Assembly (NCBI RefSeq): GCF_014701195.1
Contig: NZ_AP018712.1
Coordinates: forward strand, 2,126,501 to 2,190,500
Origin: Tepiditoga spiralis
GTDB taxonomy: Bacteria > Thermotogota > Thermotogae > Petrotogales > Petrotogaceae
Length of the DNA stretch: 64,000 nucleotides
Direction: 5' to 3'
Shown here: piece after piece, positions 1-10,230 of the stretch
Position numbering within the stretch: position 1 is the stretch's first letter
Layout of the letters: each line of letters begins with the position of its first letter
Translations under genes and position numbers: made by a program
The notes under the pieces: generated by a model
The model's input: only the letters and a program-made list of their open reading frames with translations
Told to the model about the DNA's origin: nothing
The model's database searches: none

Positions 1-738
1 TTTTTTGAAGATTATGCTCATAACACATCCGAAAAAATGGATATGGATGCAAGACTTAAAAGAATTGACCTCCTTTCAAAAAAAGGTTTAATAGTTGGAA
101 CAGAAAAAGGTAATGATTATTCTTCAAAAAATATTATTTTTTCTCATGGAATGGAATCTTTTGTAATGGATTGGTCAGATAAAGATTTAAGAAAAAATCA
201 AAAATCAAAATATTATCTTGGCAAATATTGGGCAGCAATTGGTACACCTTTTAGATATTCAAAAGAAGTTCCATTAAAACCTATTCATAAAAAAATATAC
301 TATAATCAAAAATACAATTTACCTTTATTTCAATTAGTTTATCATGATTCAGTGATTTCTTCATATCACTGGGAAATGGGAAGCTTAAAAGCACCAGAAG
401 AAGATATTAATAACATGCTTCGTGAAATGCTTTATTGTATTCCTCCACTTTATCATTTAGATAGAGTTTTGTGGAAAAAATACAAAAATACTATTATCAA
501 TCATATAAATGTGTGGTCAAAATTACATAAAAAATTAGCAAATGTTGAAATGACTAACTTTAAAATTTTGAGTAATGATAAATTAGTTCAAATGACTGAA
601 TTTAAAGATAAAACAAAAATTATTGCAAATTTTTCATTAAAAAATTATATATATAAAGATACAAAAATTCCTCCAAAATCAGTTTTATTATGTATTGAAA
701 ATAATAAAGTTTTATATTCACCAAAATTATATTTTTAA
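1..738 (+). CDS. C-terminal part of a glycoside-hydrolase-like protein (cut by window edge)
   Basis: The reading frame is open from base 1 and ends at 738, giving the last 245 residues of a longer protein. The first ATG (37) has no ribosome binding site, so I treat the gene as truncated by the window. The stretch PLFQLVYHDSV followed by a Trp-containing segment and an acidic/Leu-rich helix, then PPLYHLDR, resembles the end of the catalytic region in large GH101/GH129-like glycosidases. The last 80 residues look like a small beta-sandwich. Substrate cannot be inferred. The assignment rests on motif memory only; a different family of extracellular carbohydrate-active protein is possible. Confidence 0.45.
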   Translation, partial: FFEDYAHNTSEKMDMDARLKRIDLLSKKGLIVGTEKGNDYSSKNIIFSHGMESFVMDWSDKDLRKNQKSKYYLGKYWAAIGTPFRYSKEVPLKPIHKKIYYNQKYNLPLFQLVYHDSVISSYHWEMGSLKAPEEDINNMLREMLYCIPPLYHLDRVLWKKYKNTIINHINVWSKLHKKLANVEMTNFKILSNDKLVQMTEFKDKTKIIANFSLKNYIYKDTKIPPKSVLLCIENNKVLYSPKLYF

Positions 739-802
739 TGAAATTTAATTGAAATTTTCTTGATGTATCATTATAATGAAAATATTAAAAGGAGGGGATA
801 TT

Positions 803-1237
803 ATGAAAAAGTTTATCTTTTTTATTATAATTTTATTATTTTTATCATTAAATTTTTCATACACAATAAAAGCTGGTATTGAAATCAGTGGTCATATTTT
901 TCCTTATATTGGTATCTCATATAAATTAAATAATTTTGAAGTTGAAGGAGATTTTGCAACTATTGCCGCACCTTATGAAAATGGTATTATTGTTTTGTAT
1001 GAGCCAATTTTAAAATTAAAATATTATACTGATTTTGCAATTAATCTTGAAGGAAATTTTAGAATAATAAATGTTTCTATAGAAAACAGAAGATTATTTT
1101 TAACTGGCGGAGGTTTAGGTTGTAATCTTTTTGATGGAAAATTCAACCTATCGATTTTAACAGAGTTAATACTTCCATTTTCTGCCAGCAAAGAATTTAA
1201 ACCCGTTCCATTTTTAAGCCTTGATTATACTTTTTAG
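803..1237 (+). CDS. Small secreted or outer-membrane beta-rich protein
   Basis: This 144-residue protein starts with a clear Sec signal peptide (MKKFIFF followed by a Leu/Ile/Phe core, to about residue 22). I chose the ATG at 803 rather than the in-frame ATG at 776 because GGAGGGG lies 7-8 bases before 803, within codons of the longer frame. The mature part is made of alternating short strands rich in Gly, Asn and aromatic residues and ends in Phe (LDYTF), as outer-membrane barrels do. It ends 9 bases before the response regulator gene and may be co-transcribed with the two-component system. No specific family recognised. Confidence 0.6.
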   Translation: MKKFIFFIIILLFLSLNFSYTIKAGIEISGHIFPYIGISYKLNNFEVEGDFATIAAPYENGIIVLYEPILKLKYYTDFAINLEGNFRIINVSIENRRLFLTGGGLGCNLFDGKFNLSILTELILPFSASKEFKPVPFLSLDYTF

Positions 1238-1246
1238 GAGGAATAA

Positions 1247-1900
1247 ATGAAAGTATTAATAGTAGAAGATGAAGAAAAAATAAGATGGATAATAAAAGAT
1301 TATCTCATAGAAGAAAACTTTGAGATAAGTGAAGCTAATGATGGTGAACAAGCACTCGATTTATTTTATAAAAATAAATATAATTTAATAATATTAGATT
1401 GGATGCTGCCAAAAATAGAGGGAATTGATGTGTGTAAAGAAATACGAAAAAGTTCTAATGTACCAATAATAATGTTGACTGCTAAAAATTTAGACAATGA
1501 TCAAATTAAAGGCTTTAAAAATGGTGCAGATGAATACATAACCAAACCATTCAATCCTAATTTATTAGTTTTAAGAGTTAAAAATTTGATTAAAAGATGC
1601 TATGGAGAAGAATTAATAAAAATCAAAAATTTAATGATAGATTTTAATTCAAAAAAAATATTCAAAGATAAAGTTGAAATAAAATTAGCTCCAAAAGAAT
1701 TTTTGCTTTTATGGTATTTTTATAAAAATAAAAATATAACTCTTTCAAGAGAAAAAATTTTAAATGATGTTTGGGGTTTTGATTATTTTGGAGATGAAAG
1801 AACTGTTGATTATCATGTAAAAGAATTAAGAAAAAAATTGGGAAAAGAGTTAATTAAAACAAGAAGAAATTTCGGATATATATTTGAGGTATCTAAATGA
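1247..1900 (+). CDS. OmpR/PhoB-family response regulator
   Basis: A 217-residue two-domain response regulator. The receiver domain (about 1-115) has the acidic pair EDE near the N-terminus, the phospho-acceptor Asp51 in ILDWMLP, the switch Thr in MLTAKN and the Lys in ITKPF. The C-terminal winged-helix DNA-binding domain (about 125-217) shows the usual KEFLLL and RTVDYHVKELRKKLG segments. GGAGG lies just upstream of the ATG. The gene overlaps the downstream histidine kinase by 4 bases, so the two form a cognate pair that probably acts on nearby or envelope genes. The stimulus is unknown. Confidence 0.93.
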   Translation: MKVLIVEDEEKIRWIIKDYLIEENFEISEANDGEQALDLFYKNKYNLIILDWMLPKIEGIDVCKEIRKSSNVPIIMLTAKNLDNDQIKGFKNGADEYITKPFNPNLLVLRVKNLIKRCYGEELIKIKNLMIDFNSKKIFKDKVEIKLAPKEFLLLWYFYKNKNITLSREKILNDVWGFDYFGDERTVDYHVKELRKKLGKELIKTRRNFGYIFEVSK

Positions 1901-3279
1901 AATTAAAAACAAAAAATTTTCTTTTAATAAATTTTTTATTAATTTTTATATTTTTTTCAATATATTTTTTTATAAATATTTTTTTGGAAAAATACTATAT
2001 ATACGAAAAAACTAAAAAATCTATAAATATATTAAATGAATTAATTAAAGATGAAAAAAAAAGTGAAATTCTTTCAGATTCAGAAACAACAATAAACATT
2101 TTTGAATATGTTGACAATGAAGATCTATTCAATGATCGTCTAAGGCTTGGTTTTCATGATAAGAAATTGTTTTTAGTAAAAATCTGGGTAATACAAAAAA
2201 ATATAGATAAAATAAAAAATGGAGAAACTTACATACAGTATTATAAGCAGCCAAAATTAAAAACAACTACCATTATTACAATAAAACTGTATAAAAACAA
2301 AGTAATAAGTGTAGCAGTTTCTTTAGCTTCTATGAAAGATACAATAAGTTTATTTAATAAATTTTATTTATTTGCTTTAATAATAACTTTAATACTTTCA
2401 AGTATTGGAATAAATATTTATACAAATAACCTTGTAAACAAAATACAAAAAATAAAAAATGCTGCAAAAAAAATTTCTAATTTGAATTTTTCAGAAAAAA
2501 TAAAATTAAATACAAATGATGAATTACAAGAATTGAGTGAAAGTATAAATTCACTCTCAAAAAAACTTGAAGTTTCTATAAATAAATTAAAAAAACAAAT
2601 AAATTATCATGAAGTATTGAATGAAAAACAACAAAATTTTATATCAAATGCAGGTCATGAATTAAAAACACCAGTCACAATAATTGAAGGATATGCTCAT
2701 GCTATAAAAGATAACATAAAAAATGATAAAAAACGAACTTTTTATTCTGAAATAATAGTAGAAGAAAGCGAAAAATTAAAAGATATAATTAATACTTTTC
2801 TTGATTTTTCATCAATAAATAATGATGAAATAATTTTTTACCATTTTAATATTTATGAAGTAATATTAAATGTAATAAAAAAATACAGTTTAGATTTAGA
2901 AGAAAAAAATATACAAATAAATTTATTAATAGATAAAGGCACTGTAGTTTATGGAAATCCTAAAAAACTGGAACAAGTATTTGATAATTTACTTTCAAAT
3001 GCATTAAGTTTTACCAATAATGTTATTACAATAAGTACTAAAAAACAAAATAATAAGATAATGTTTTTTATTTTCAATGATGGTGAACAAATTCCAGTAG
3101 AAAAAATAAATGATATATGGACTCCTTTTTATAAAATTAAAACTTTAAAAAATAGAAAATATGGCGGAACAGGACTTGGTCTTTCAATAGTAGCCGAAAT
3201 ATTAAAAAAACACAATTCTAATTTTGGGGTCAATAATTTAAACAATGGAGTAGAATTTTATTTTAGTCTTTATACTTAA
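1897..3279 (+). CDS. Membrane-bound sensor histidine kinase
   Basis: A 460-residue EnvZ-type kinase: a first membrane segment (about 7-29), an extracytoplasmic sensor region of about 120 residues, a second membrane segment (about 153-173), a HAMP-like linker, then HisKA with the phospho-acceptor in NAGHELKTP. The ATPase domain shows the N box NLLSNAL, G1 motif FNDGEQIP and G2 motif GGTGLGLSI. It overlaps the response regulator by 4 bases (translational coupling). The sensor region is short and has no family I recognise. A transcription terminator follows at about 3330. Confidence 0.92.
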   Translation: MKLKTKNFLLINFLLIFIFFSIYFFINIFLEKYYIYEKTKKSINILNELIKDEKKSEILSDSETTINIFEYVDNEDLFNDRLRLGFHDKKLFLVKIWVIQKNIDKIKNGETYIQYYKQPKLKTTTIITIKLYKNKVISVAVSLASMKDTISLFNKFYLFALIITLILSSIGINIYTNNLVNKIQKIKNAAKKISNLNFSEKIKLNTNDELQELSESINSLSKKLEVSINKLKKQINYHEVLNEKQQNFISNAGHELKTPVTIIEGYAHAIKDNIKNDKKRTFYSEIIVEESEKLKDIINTFLDFSSINNDEIIFYHFNIYEVILNVIKKYSLDLEEKNIQINLLIDKGTVVYGNPKKLEQVFDNLLSNALSFTNNVITISTKKQNNKIMFFIFNDGEQIPVEKINDIWTPFYKIKTLKNRKYGGTGLGLSIVAEILKKHNSNFGVNNLNNGVEFYFSLYT

Positions 3280-3329
3280 TTTATGTAATAACTCATAAAA
3301 TGCGTGAATATAATAATGAAAAAATTAAA

Positions 3330-3360
3330 AAAACAACCGACATTAGTCGGTTATTTTTTG
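3330..3360. terminator. Bidirectional terminator between the histidine kinase and tRNA-Arg
   Basis: AACCGAC (3335-3341) pairs with GTCGGTT (3346-3352) around a 4-base loop. T-rich tracts follow on both strands (TTATTTTTT on plus, seven T on minus), so it can end the two-component operon and the tRNA transcript. Confidence 0.75.
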
Positions 3361-3435
3361 GCGTACCCGGCCGGAATCGAACCGGCAGTCTTTGGAGTCG
3401 CAGTCCAACGCTCTATCCAATTGAGCCACGGGTAC
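3359..3435 (-). tRNA. tRNA-Arg (anticodon GCG)
   Basis: A 77-nt cloverleaf on the minus strand. The acceptor stem is GTACCCG/CGGGTAC, D arm GCTC/GAGC, anticodon stem TTGGA/TCCAA with loop CTGCGAC, and T arm GCCGG/CCGGC with TTCGATT. The discriminator is G and CCA is encoded. The anticodon reads GCG, so it decodes CGC/CGU arginine codons without needing inosine. It lies behind tRNA-Ser and shares the promoter at 3557-3585. Confidence 0.93.
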
Positions 3436-3453
3436 GTTTTTATATAAAAAAAA

Positions 3454-3543
3454 TGGCGGAGAGAGAGGGATTCGAACCCTCGGTAGAGTTACCCCTACAC
3501 TTGCTTAGCAGGCAAGCGCCTTCGGCCGCTCGGCCATCTCTCC
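3454..3543 (-). tRNA. tRNA-Ser (anticodon GCT)
   Basis: A 90-nt class II tRNA on the minus strand with acceptor GGAGAGA/TCTCTCC, anticodon stem CTTGC/GCAAG, loop CTGCTAA (anticodon GCT, codons AGC/AGU), a long variable arm, discriminator G and encoded CCA. First gene of the Ser-Arg tRNA pair. Confidence 0.95.
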
Positions 3544-3556
3544 GCATCACGCAAAT

Positions 3557-3585
3557 ATTATAACATGGATACGTTTACTTGTCAA
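3557..3585 (-). promoter_or_regulatory. Consensus sigma-70-type promoter for tRNA-Ser/tRNA-Arg
   Basis: On the minus strand TTGACA (3585-3580) and TATAAT (3562-3557) are separated by 17 bases, ending 13 bases before the tRNA-Ser 5' end. The -35 box lies inside the 3' end of the upstream MFS gene (stop at 3575). Confidence 0.9.
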
Positions 3586-4762
3586 GTATTTTTTTATTCT
3601 TTTGAATTTTTCTTAGCTTTGTTAAAACCAATATTCCACCAACTGTAACTGTTCCCATCCATATGTATGTTGTTTTCATTCCAAATGAATCAAGACTCAT
3701 ACCAACAAATGGTGAAAAAATTGCAAAACTTAAATTTGCAACAAGGCTGACTAAAGATAATACTGTTGCTCTATATTCATTTTTTATTTGATGATTTATA
3801 TAAAATTTAAGAGTTGGCGGGTACAATCCTCTTAAAATTTGTTGTAAAGATAATACTATCACCATAAATGGAAAAATAAATATTGCAGGAAGTATAAAGG
3901 TTATTGATAATAAAATCAAAAGCCTTATTAAAACTTTTCTTGGCCTTTTATCATAATATCTCTTTACTAATATTTTTGAAGAAAATACTGCAATTATATT
4001 AAAAAAGAAAAATATTACCCCATACCACATAACGTCTATATTTACAGATTTAAAGTACGGTTGATAAAGCCAAAAACTACTCTTAAATGTAAATCCAATA
4101 ATAGCCGAAAACACTATTGCCCAAAGTATTCTTGGTGTTTTAAAAGCAATATTAAAACTTTTAAAAACATGAATTAAATATTTGTGTTTACTCTTATTTT
4201 TAGATGGTTCAGTAAAACTAAATGCTATTAATGATGCAATTAAAACATTTACAATGCTTATCCACCAAGGTGCATATGGATTTATTTTATACAAAAATCC
4301 ACTTAAAATAGAACCAAATGCTTGACCTATAAATATATAAAACGATGCATGACCTTCAAAGTATTGATAATCTTTTTTTCTTCCTAATTTATCTAAACTC
4401 TCATACAATATTGCTGAATCGGCTCCACTTGCAAAAGTTAGACCAATTCCAAATAAAATTTCAGCAATTGCAAATAAATAAAAAGAACTAAAAACTATAT
4501 AAAATAAGGTTCCAAGTGCTATAAAAAAGCCAGACATAACAAGCGATACTTTTCTTGAAATTTTATCTGCTATTGCTCCTGTAGGTACTTCAAATACAAA
4601 AACTGATATTGCAGCAATTGATTGAAGCAACATTATTTGAGAGTAATTAAGTCCTTTAAACAGCATATAAGGAGTTAATATAGGTCCTATTATCAACATG
4701 GATATAAAAAACCTAAATAAAACATAAACCTTTATATTCTTTTTAAACCGTTGTACTTCCAT
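3575..4762 (-). CDS. Major facilitator superfamily transporter
   Basis: A 395-residue, very hydrophobic protein with about 10-12 predicted membrane helices and short charged loops. The loop after helix 2 carries the MFS signature-like GAIADKISRK. The length is typical for drug/sugar-type MFS exporters. GGAGGTGG precedes the ATG. It stands alone on the minus strand with its own promoter at 4792-4820 and ends over the tRNA promoter. Substrate is not evident; the general similarity is to multidrug-efflux or sugar-efflux permeases. Confidence 0.85.
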   Translation of the reverse strand: MEVQRFKKNIKVYVLFRFFISMLIIGPILTPYMLFKGLNYSQIMLLQSIAAISVFVFEVPTGAIADKISRKVSLVMSGFFIALGTLFYIVFSSFYLFAIAEILFGIGLTFASGADSAILYESLDKLGRKKDYQYFEGHASFYIFIGQAFGSILSGFLYKINPYAPWWISIVNVLIASLIAFSFTEPSKNKSKHKYLIHVFKSFNIAFKTPRILWAIVFSAIIGFTFKSSFWLYQPYFKSVNIDVMWYGVIFFFFNIIAVFSSKILVKRYYDKRPRKVLIRLLILLSITFILPAIFIFPFMVIVLSLQQILRGLYPPTLKFYINHQIKNEYRATVLSLVSLVANLSFAIFSPFVGMSLDSFGMKTTYIWMGTVTVGGILVLTKLRKIQKNKKILDK

Positions 4763-4791
4763 ATAACCACCTCCAAATTAATATTGAGAAT

Positions 4792-4820
4792 ATTTTAACA
4801 CATATAATTATGAATGTCAA
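4792..4820 (-). promoter_or_regulatory. Promoter for the MFS transporter
   Basis: Minus strand TTGACA (4820-4815), 17-base spacer, TAAAAT (4797-4792), about 30 bases upstream of the MFS start codon. Confidence 0.8.
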
Positions 4821-4980
4821 ATATTATTATTTAAATATTTTTAATACTATTATTTTTATATTGAAATAAATTAAAATTTCAATTTATAAAAACTTTTCAT
4901 TAACTTTATAATTTTTCATTTATATTTGATATAATTAATATGTAATTACTTTTTCACAAATTTATTTTATGGAGGTTTTT

Positions 4981-6953
4981 ATGAGAAGTATTGAATATTT
5001 AAAATTACTTTCAAAAGAATATCCAAATATTGCAAGTGTTAGTTCTGAAATAATAAATTTACAAGCAATTTTAAACTTACCAAAAGCTACAGAGCATTTT
5101 TTAACAGATTTACATGGAGAAGACGAAGCTTTTGATCATGTAATAAGAACTGCTTCTGGTGTTTTAAAGAGAAAAATAGATGATATATTTGGAGATCATT
5201 TACATGAGGAAGATAAGAAACAACTTGGTGTTTTAATTTTTTACCCTGAACAAAAATTAAAAGAGTTACATGAAAAAAATATAACAACTCCAAATTGGTA
5301 TAAAATAACTTTAAATAGAGTCATAAATATTTGTAAAGTCATTTCTTCAAAGTATACTCGTTCAAAAGTTAGAAAAGCTTTACCAAAAGATTTTGCATAT
5401 ATTATTGAAGAGTTACTTCATTTAAAAAATACTCAATTAAATAAAGAAGGTTATTACAATAATATAATAAATACTATTATTGAAATTGGAAGAGCAGATG
5501 ATTTTATAATACAAATATCTTATTTAATTCAAAGACTTGCAGTGGATAAACTTCACATAGTTGGAGATATATTCGATAGAGGAAATGGTGCACATAAAAT
5601 TATCGAAAGATTAATAAAACATCATGATTGTGATATACAGTGGGGAAATCATGATATTTTATGGATAGGTGCAGCTTTAGGTCATCCTGCTCTAGTAGCA
5701 ACTGCTGTTAGGATAACTTTACGTTATGCAAACTTGAGTATATTAGAAGATTCTTATGGTATAAATTTAAGACCTCTTTTAACCTTTGCAATGAATACTT
5801 ATAAAGGTGACCCTTGTGAAGAATTTATGCCAAGAGTAGATAAAAATCTTTTTAATGAAAGTGAAAAATATATGATTGCACAAATGCACAAAGCAATTTC
5901 TATAATACAATTTAAAGTTGAAGAAAAAATAATGAATGAATATCCAGAATTACACATAAATAATATAGATTATTTAGAAAATATAAATTATGAAAAAGGT
6001 ACAATAAAATTAAACAATACAGTTTATTCTCTCACTTCAAATAATTTTCCAACAATTGATCCTAAAAATCCTTTAAATCTTACAAAAGAAGAAAGTGATG
6101 TTTTAAATAATTTGATTAAAAATTTTACTGAAAGTGAAAAATTAAAGAGTCATATTTATTTTTTAATAAATAAAGGTAGTATGTATTTAAAAACAAATGG
6201 AAATTTATTATTCCATGGTTGTATACCTATGAATGAAGAAGGTAACTTTGAAGAAGTTGAAATAAATGGAAGAAAGTATAAAGGAAGAGCTTTATTGGAC
6301 AAATTTGATGTTTATGTAAGAAAGAGTTATTTTCATAAAAATGAAAATAATAAGTATTTAAAGTGGTTGTGGTATTTATGGCGAGGTGAAAAATCACCTT
6401 TATTTGGAAAAAATAAAATGTCAACATTTGAACGTTACTTTATAAAAAATAAAGAAACTCACAAAGAAATTAAAAACTCTTATTATACTTTACGTGAAAA
6501 AGAAGAAATAGCTTTAAAAGTTTTAGATGAATTTGATTTAGATGAAAAAGGTTATATAATAAATGGTCATACACCAGTAAAAGTAAAAAAAGGTGAAAGT
6601 CCAATAAAAGCAAATGGACGACTTTTAGTAATAGATGGTGGATTTTGCAGAGCTTATCAAAATACAACTGGAATTGCTGGATATACATTGATTTTTAACT
6701 CTTATGGATTAGTTCTAAATTCACATAAAAAATTTGAAGGCACTAAAAAAGCTATTATTGAAGGTCAAGATATCATTTCTTCAACAAATGTTTTAAAGAA
6801 AGCTGAAAGATTAAAGGTAAAAAATACAGATATAGGAAAAGAATTAATAAAAGAAGTTGAAGATTTAAAAGAACTTCTTGAAGCTTATAAAAATGGTGTT
6901 TTAAAGGAAAAAGAGAAAAAATTTAATATTTCTAAACTTCTTAACTCTATATA

Positions 6954-6954
<1 letters not shown>
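4981..6954 (+). CDS. fbp: Fructose-1,6-bisphosphatase class III (Firmicutes type)
   Basis: This 657-residue enzyme dephosphorylates fructose 1,6-bisphosphate in gluconeogenesis. It has metallophosphoesterase motifs GDIFDRG and GNHD, a C-terminal NGHTPVK and GGFCRAYQ, and an N-terminal ILNLPKATEHFLTDLHGE block, all as in Bacillus Fbp, with matching length. The ATG at 4981 is preferred: the ATG at 4969 overlaps the GGAGG that serves it. The gene is alone, between divergent MFS and convergent eno. Class III enzymes are best known from Firmicutes, so past horizontal transfer is possible. Neighbouring eno, gap and pgk-tpi in this window complete the lower glycolytic/gluconeogenic path. Confidence 0.95.
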
Positions 6955-8295
<1,341 letters not shown>

Positions 8296-8301
8296 CTAGT
8301 G

Positions 8302-9009
8302 TTATGATCTATTTGGAACAACCTTTGTTCCAACTTTATTTTGCATTACTGCATTTAATAAATTATCTTTTTTAAAAAAATCCAATACAATTATTGGCAT
8401 ATTATATCTTTGACAAATAGCAAATGCTTCTGTGTCCATTACTTTTATATTTTTAGAAATTGCTTCTTCATATGTAATTGTATCATATTTCACAGCATCT
8501 GTAAACCTTTTTGGATCTTTATCATATATTCCATCTACTTTAGTGGCTTTTACAAGTATATCTGCTTTCATTTCAACAGATCTTAAAGCTGCTGCAGTAT
8601 CTGTTGTAAAGAAAGGATTTGAAGTTCCACCAGCAAATATTACAACATAACCAGAATTAAAGTATAAATCTATATCATCATAATGTATAGATCTAACTGA
8701 AGGCAAGTTTACAATTTGAGAAACGACAACGGTTTTTATACCTGATTTTTCAAAATAATCTTTAATAAAAAGAGCATTCATTACAGTTCCCATCATTCCT
8801 ATATGGTCTGCAATTGAATTTGTCATACCAGGTAATTCTTTTCCTCTAAAAATATTACCTGCACCAACAACCATTCCTATATTTAAACCATGTTGAGATA
8901 TTTTTTTAATTTCTTCGGCCATATATTTTAAAGCATCAAGATTGAAGCCTTTACTTCCTTCTCCAGATAGAACTTCTCCACTTAATTTTAGGAGTACATT
9001 TCTATACAT
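8302..9009 (-). CDS. pyrH: UMP kinase
   Basis: A 235-residue hexameric-type uridylate kinase (UMP + ATP to UDP). It begins YRNVLLKLSGE, has VGAGNIFRG and the GGTSNPFFTTDTAA loop, and ends normally for the amino-acid-kinase family. I place the start at 9009: the in-frame ATG at 9018 abuts the ribosome binding site AGGGAGGG, leaving no spacing, while 9009 has nine bases. It lies downstream of tsf as in many bacteria, but a hairpin terminator stands between them and frr does not follow; eno follows instead. Confidence 0.97.
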   Translation of the reverse strand: MYRNVLLKLSGEVLSGEGSKGFNLDALKYMAEEIKKISQHGLNIGMVVGAGNIFRGKELPGMTNSIADHIGMMGTVMNALFIKDYFEKSGIKTVVVSQIVNLPSVRSIHYDDIDLYFNSGYVVIFAGGTSNPFFTTDTAAALRSVEMKADILVKATKVDGIYDKDPKRFTDAVKYDTITYEEAISKNIKVMDTEAFAICQRYNMPIIVLDFFKKDNLLNAVMQNKVGTKVVPNRS

Positions 9010-9026
9010 AATACACATCCCTCCCT

Positions 9027-9055
9027 AAAAAAAAGGGGTGGAATAAAAACACCCC
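9027..9055 (-). terminator. Intrinsic terminator after tsf, just upstream of the pyrH ribosome binding site
   Basis: On the minus strand GGGGTG, a 9-base loop and CACCCC are followed by eight T. The T run leads directly into the pyrH Shine-Dalgarno AGGGAGGG, so pyrH is either read by leak-through or has a promoter I could not identify. An attenuator role is possible. Confidence 0.85.
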
Positions 9056-9060
9056 ACCCA

Positions 9061-9648
9061 TTATCCTATTTGATATCTTGTAAATTCTGCTACTTTTATA
9101 TTTTCACCTATTTTTGCAATTCCTTCAGTAATCATATCACTTATTTTTTTCTTTTCTTCGTAATGAACTTGTTCTAATAAACAATTTTCTTCATAAAATT
9201 TTTCTAATTTATTTTCTGTTATTTTAGAAATTATATGTTCTGGTTTTCCGGAATTTTTCAATTCTTCTGCATATATTTCTTTTTCTTTATTAATAATTTC
9301 TTCTGGTACATCTTCTCTTGATAACCATCTTGGATTCATAGCAGCAATTTGTAAAGCAATCTTTTTTGCTATTGCATGAAAATCTTCTGTTCTAGCAACA
9401 AAATCTGTTTCACAGCTTAAAGTTAGAAGAACACCAATTTTTTCATTATGATGTATATATGAATAAACAATACCTTCACCAGTAGTTCTATCTGCTTTTT
9501 TTGCAGCTTTAGCAGCACCTTTTTTTCTTAAGTAATCAATTGCAGCATCAAGATTTCCATCAGTTTCAACGAGAGCTTTTTTACAATCCATCATACCAGC
9601 ACCTGTTGCTTCTCTCAATTTTTTTATCATTTCTACAGTTACAGCCAT
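9061..9648 (-). CDS. tsf: Elongation factor Ts (short form)
   Basis: A 195-residue nucleotide-exchange factor for EF-Tu. The N-terminal UBA-like domain ([22 protein letters not shown]) and the core motif ETDFVART are clear; the protein lacks the long second core subdomain of E. coli EF-Ts, like the roughly 200-residue Thermotoga form. The start at 9648 has AAGGAGG nine bases upstream; the earlier in-frame ATG does not. rpsB, the usual upstream partner, is absent; coaD lies upstream after a 100-base gap with a TATAAT at 9680-9685 on this strand. A terminator follows. Confidence 0.96.
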   Translation of the reverse strand: MAVTVEMIKKLREATGAGMMDCKKALVETDGNLDAAIDYLRKKGAAKAAKKADRTTGEGIVYSYIHHNEKIGVLLTLSCETDFVARTEDFHAIAKKIALQIAAMNPRWLSREDVPEEIINKEKEIYAEELKNSGKPEHIISKITENKLEKFYEENCLLEQVHYEEKKKISDMITEGIAKIGENIKVAEFTRYQIG

Positions 9649-9748
9649 TAAATAGTACCTCCTTACGGTTATTTTAATCATTATATTCTATCATATATTT
9701 TTTTTATTTCAGTATAATAACTGTTAAAAACTTATGAAAAGTTAACTT

Positions 9749-10228
9749 TTATTCAAATTTTTTAGCTAACGCCACTTCAACTTCTTTTGATACCCACATA
9801 CTTATATCCCCTTTAAATCTTGCAACTTCTTTTATCATAGAAGAAGAAACAAAGGAATACTCAGTATCTGTCATTAAGAAAAAAATTTCTAAGCTTTTAT
9901 AAAGAGACCTATTTGCATTAGCCATTTGAAGTTCATATTCAAAATCTGTAACAGCTCTTAAACCTCTTATTACTGATTTTATATTATTTTCTTTAGCATA
10001 ATTTACTAATAAACCAGAATAGCTTTGAACTTCAACATTGTCTATATGTGAAACACATTTTTTTGTTAATTCTATTCTTTCTTCCAAAGAAAATGTATAA
10101 TTTTTGTTTACATTCATTAAAACTAATATAATAACTTTATCAAAATGTTTTGCTGCTCTTTCTACTATGTTTATGTGTCCTTTAGTTATAGGATCAAAGC
10201 TTCCAGGATATACAGCAACTTCTTTCAT
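9749..10228 (-). CDS. coaD: Pantetheine-phosphate adenylyltransferase
   Basis: A 159-residue nucleotidyltransferase making dephospho-CoA from 4'-phosphopantetheine and ATP. It has the N-terminal YPGSFDPITKGHINI (with the HxGH-like TKGH), VIRGLRAVTDFEYE and the C-terminal SSSMIKEVA motif, and standard length. It starts 2 bases after mnmA and is the last gene of the ftsY-to-coaD run. Confidence 0.97.
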   Translation of the reverse strand: MKEVAVYPGSFDPITKGHINIVERAAKHFDKVIILVLMNVNKNYTFSLEERIELTKKCVSHIDNVEVQSYSGLLVNYAKENNIKSVIRGLRAVTDFEYELQMANANRSLYKSLEIFFLMTDTEYSFVSSSMIKEVARFKGDISMWVSKEVEVALAKKFE

Positions 10229-10230
10229 AT

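Noticed and set aside
3300-3563. Open frame across the two tRNA genes
   Set aside because: It is made from antisense of tRNA-Arg and tRNA-Ser, a known artefact; both cloverleaves are complete.
9722-9746. Palindrome AAAAGTTAACTTTT between coaD and tsf as a terminator
   Set aside because: The stem has almost no loop and is A/T only; more likely chance in this base composition.
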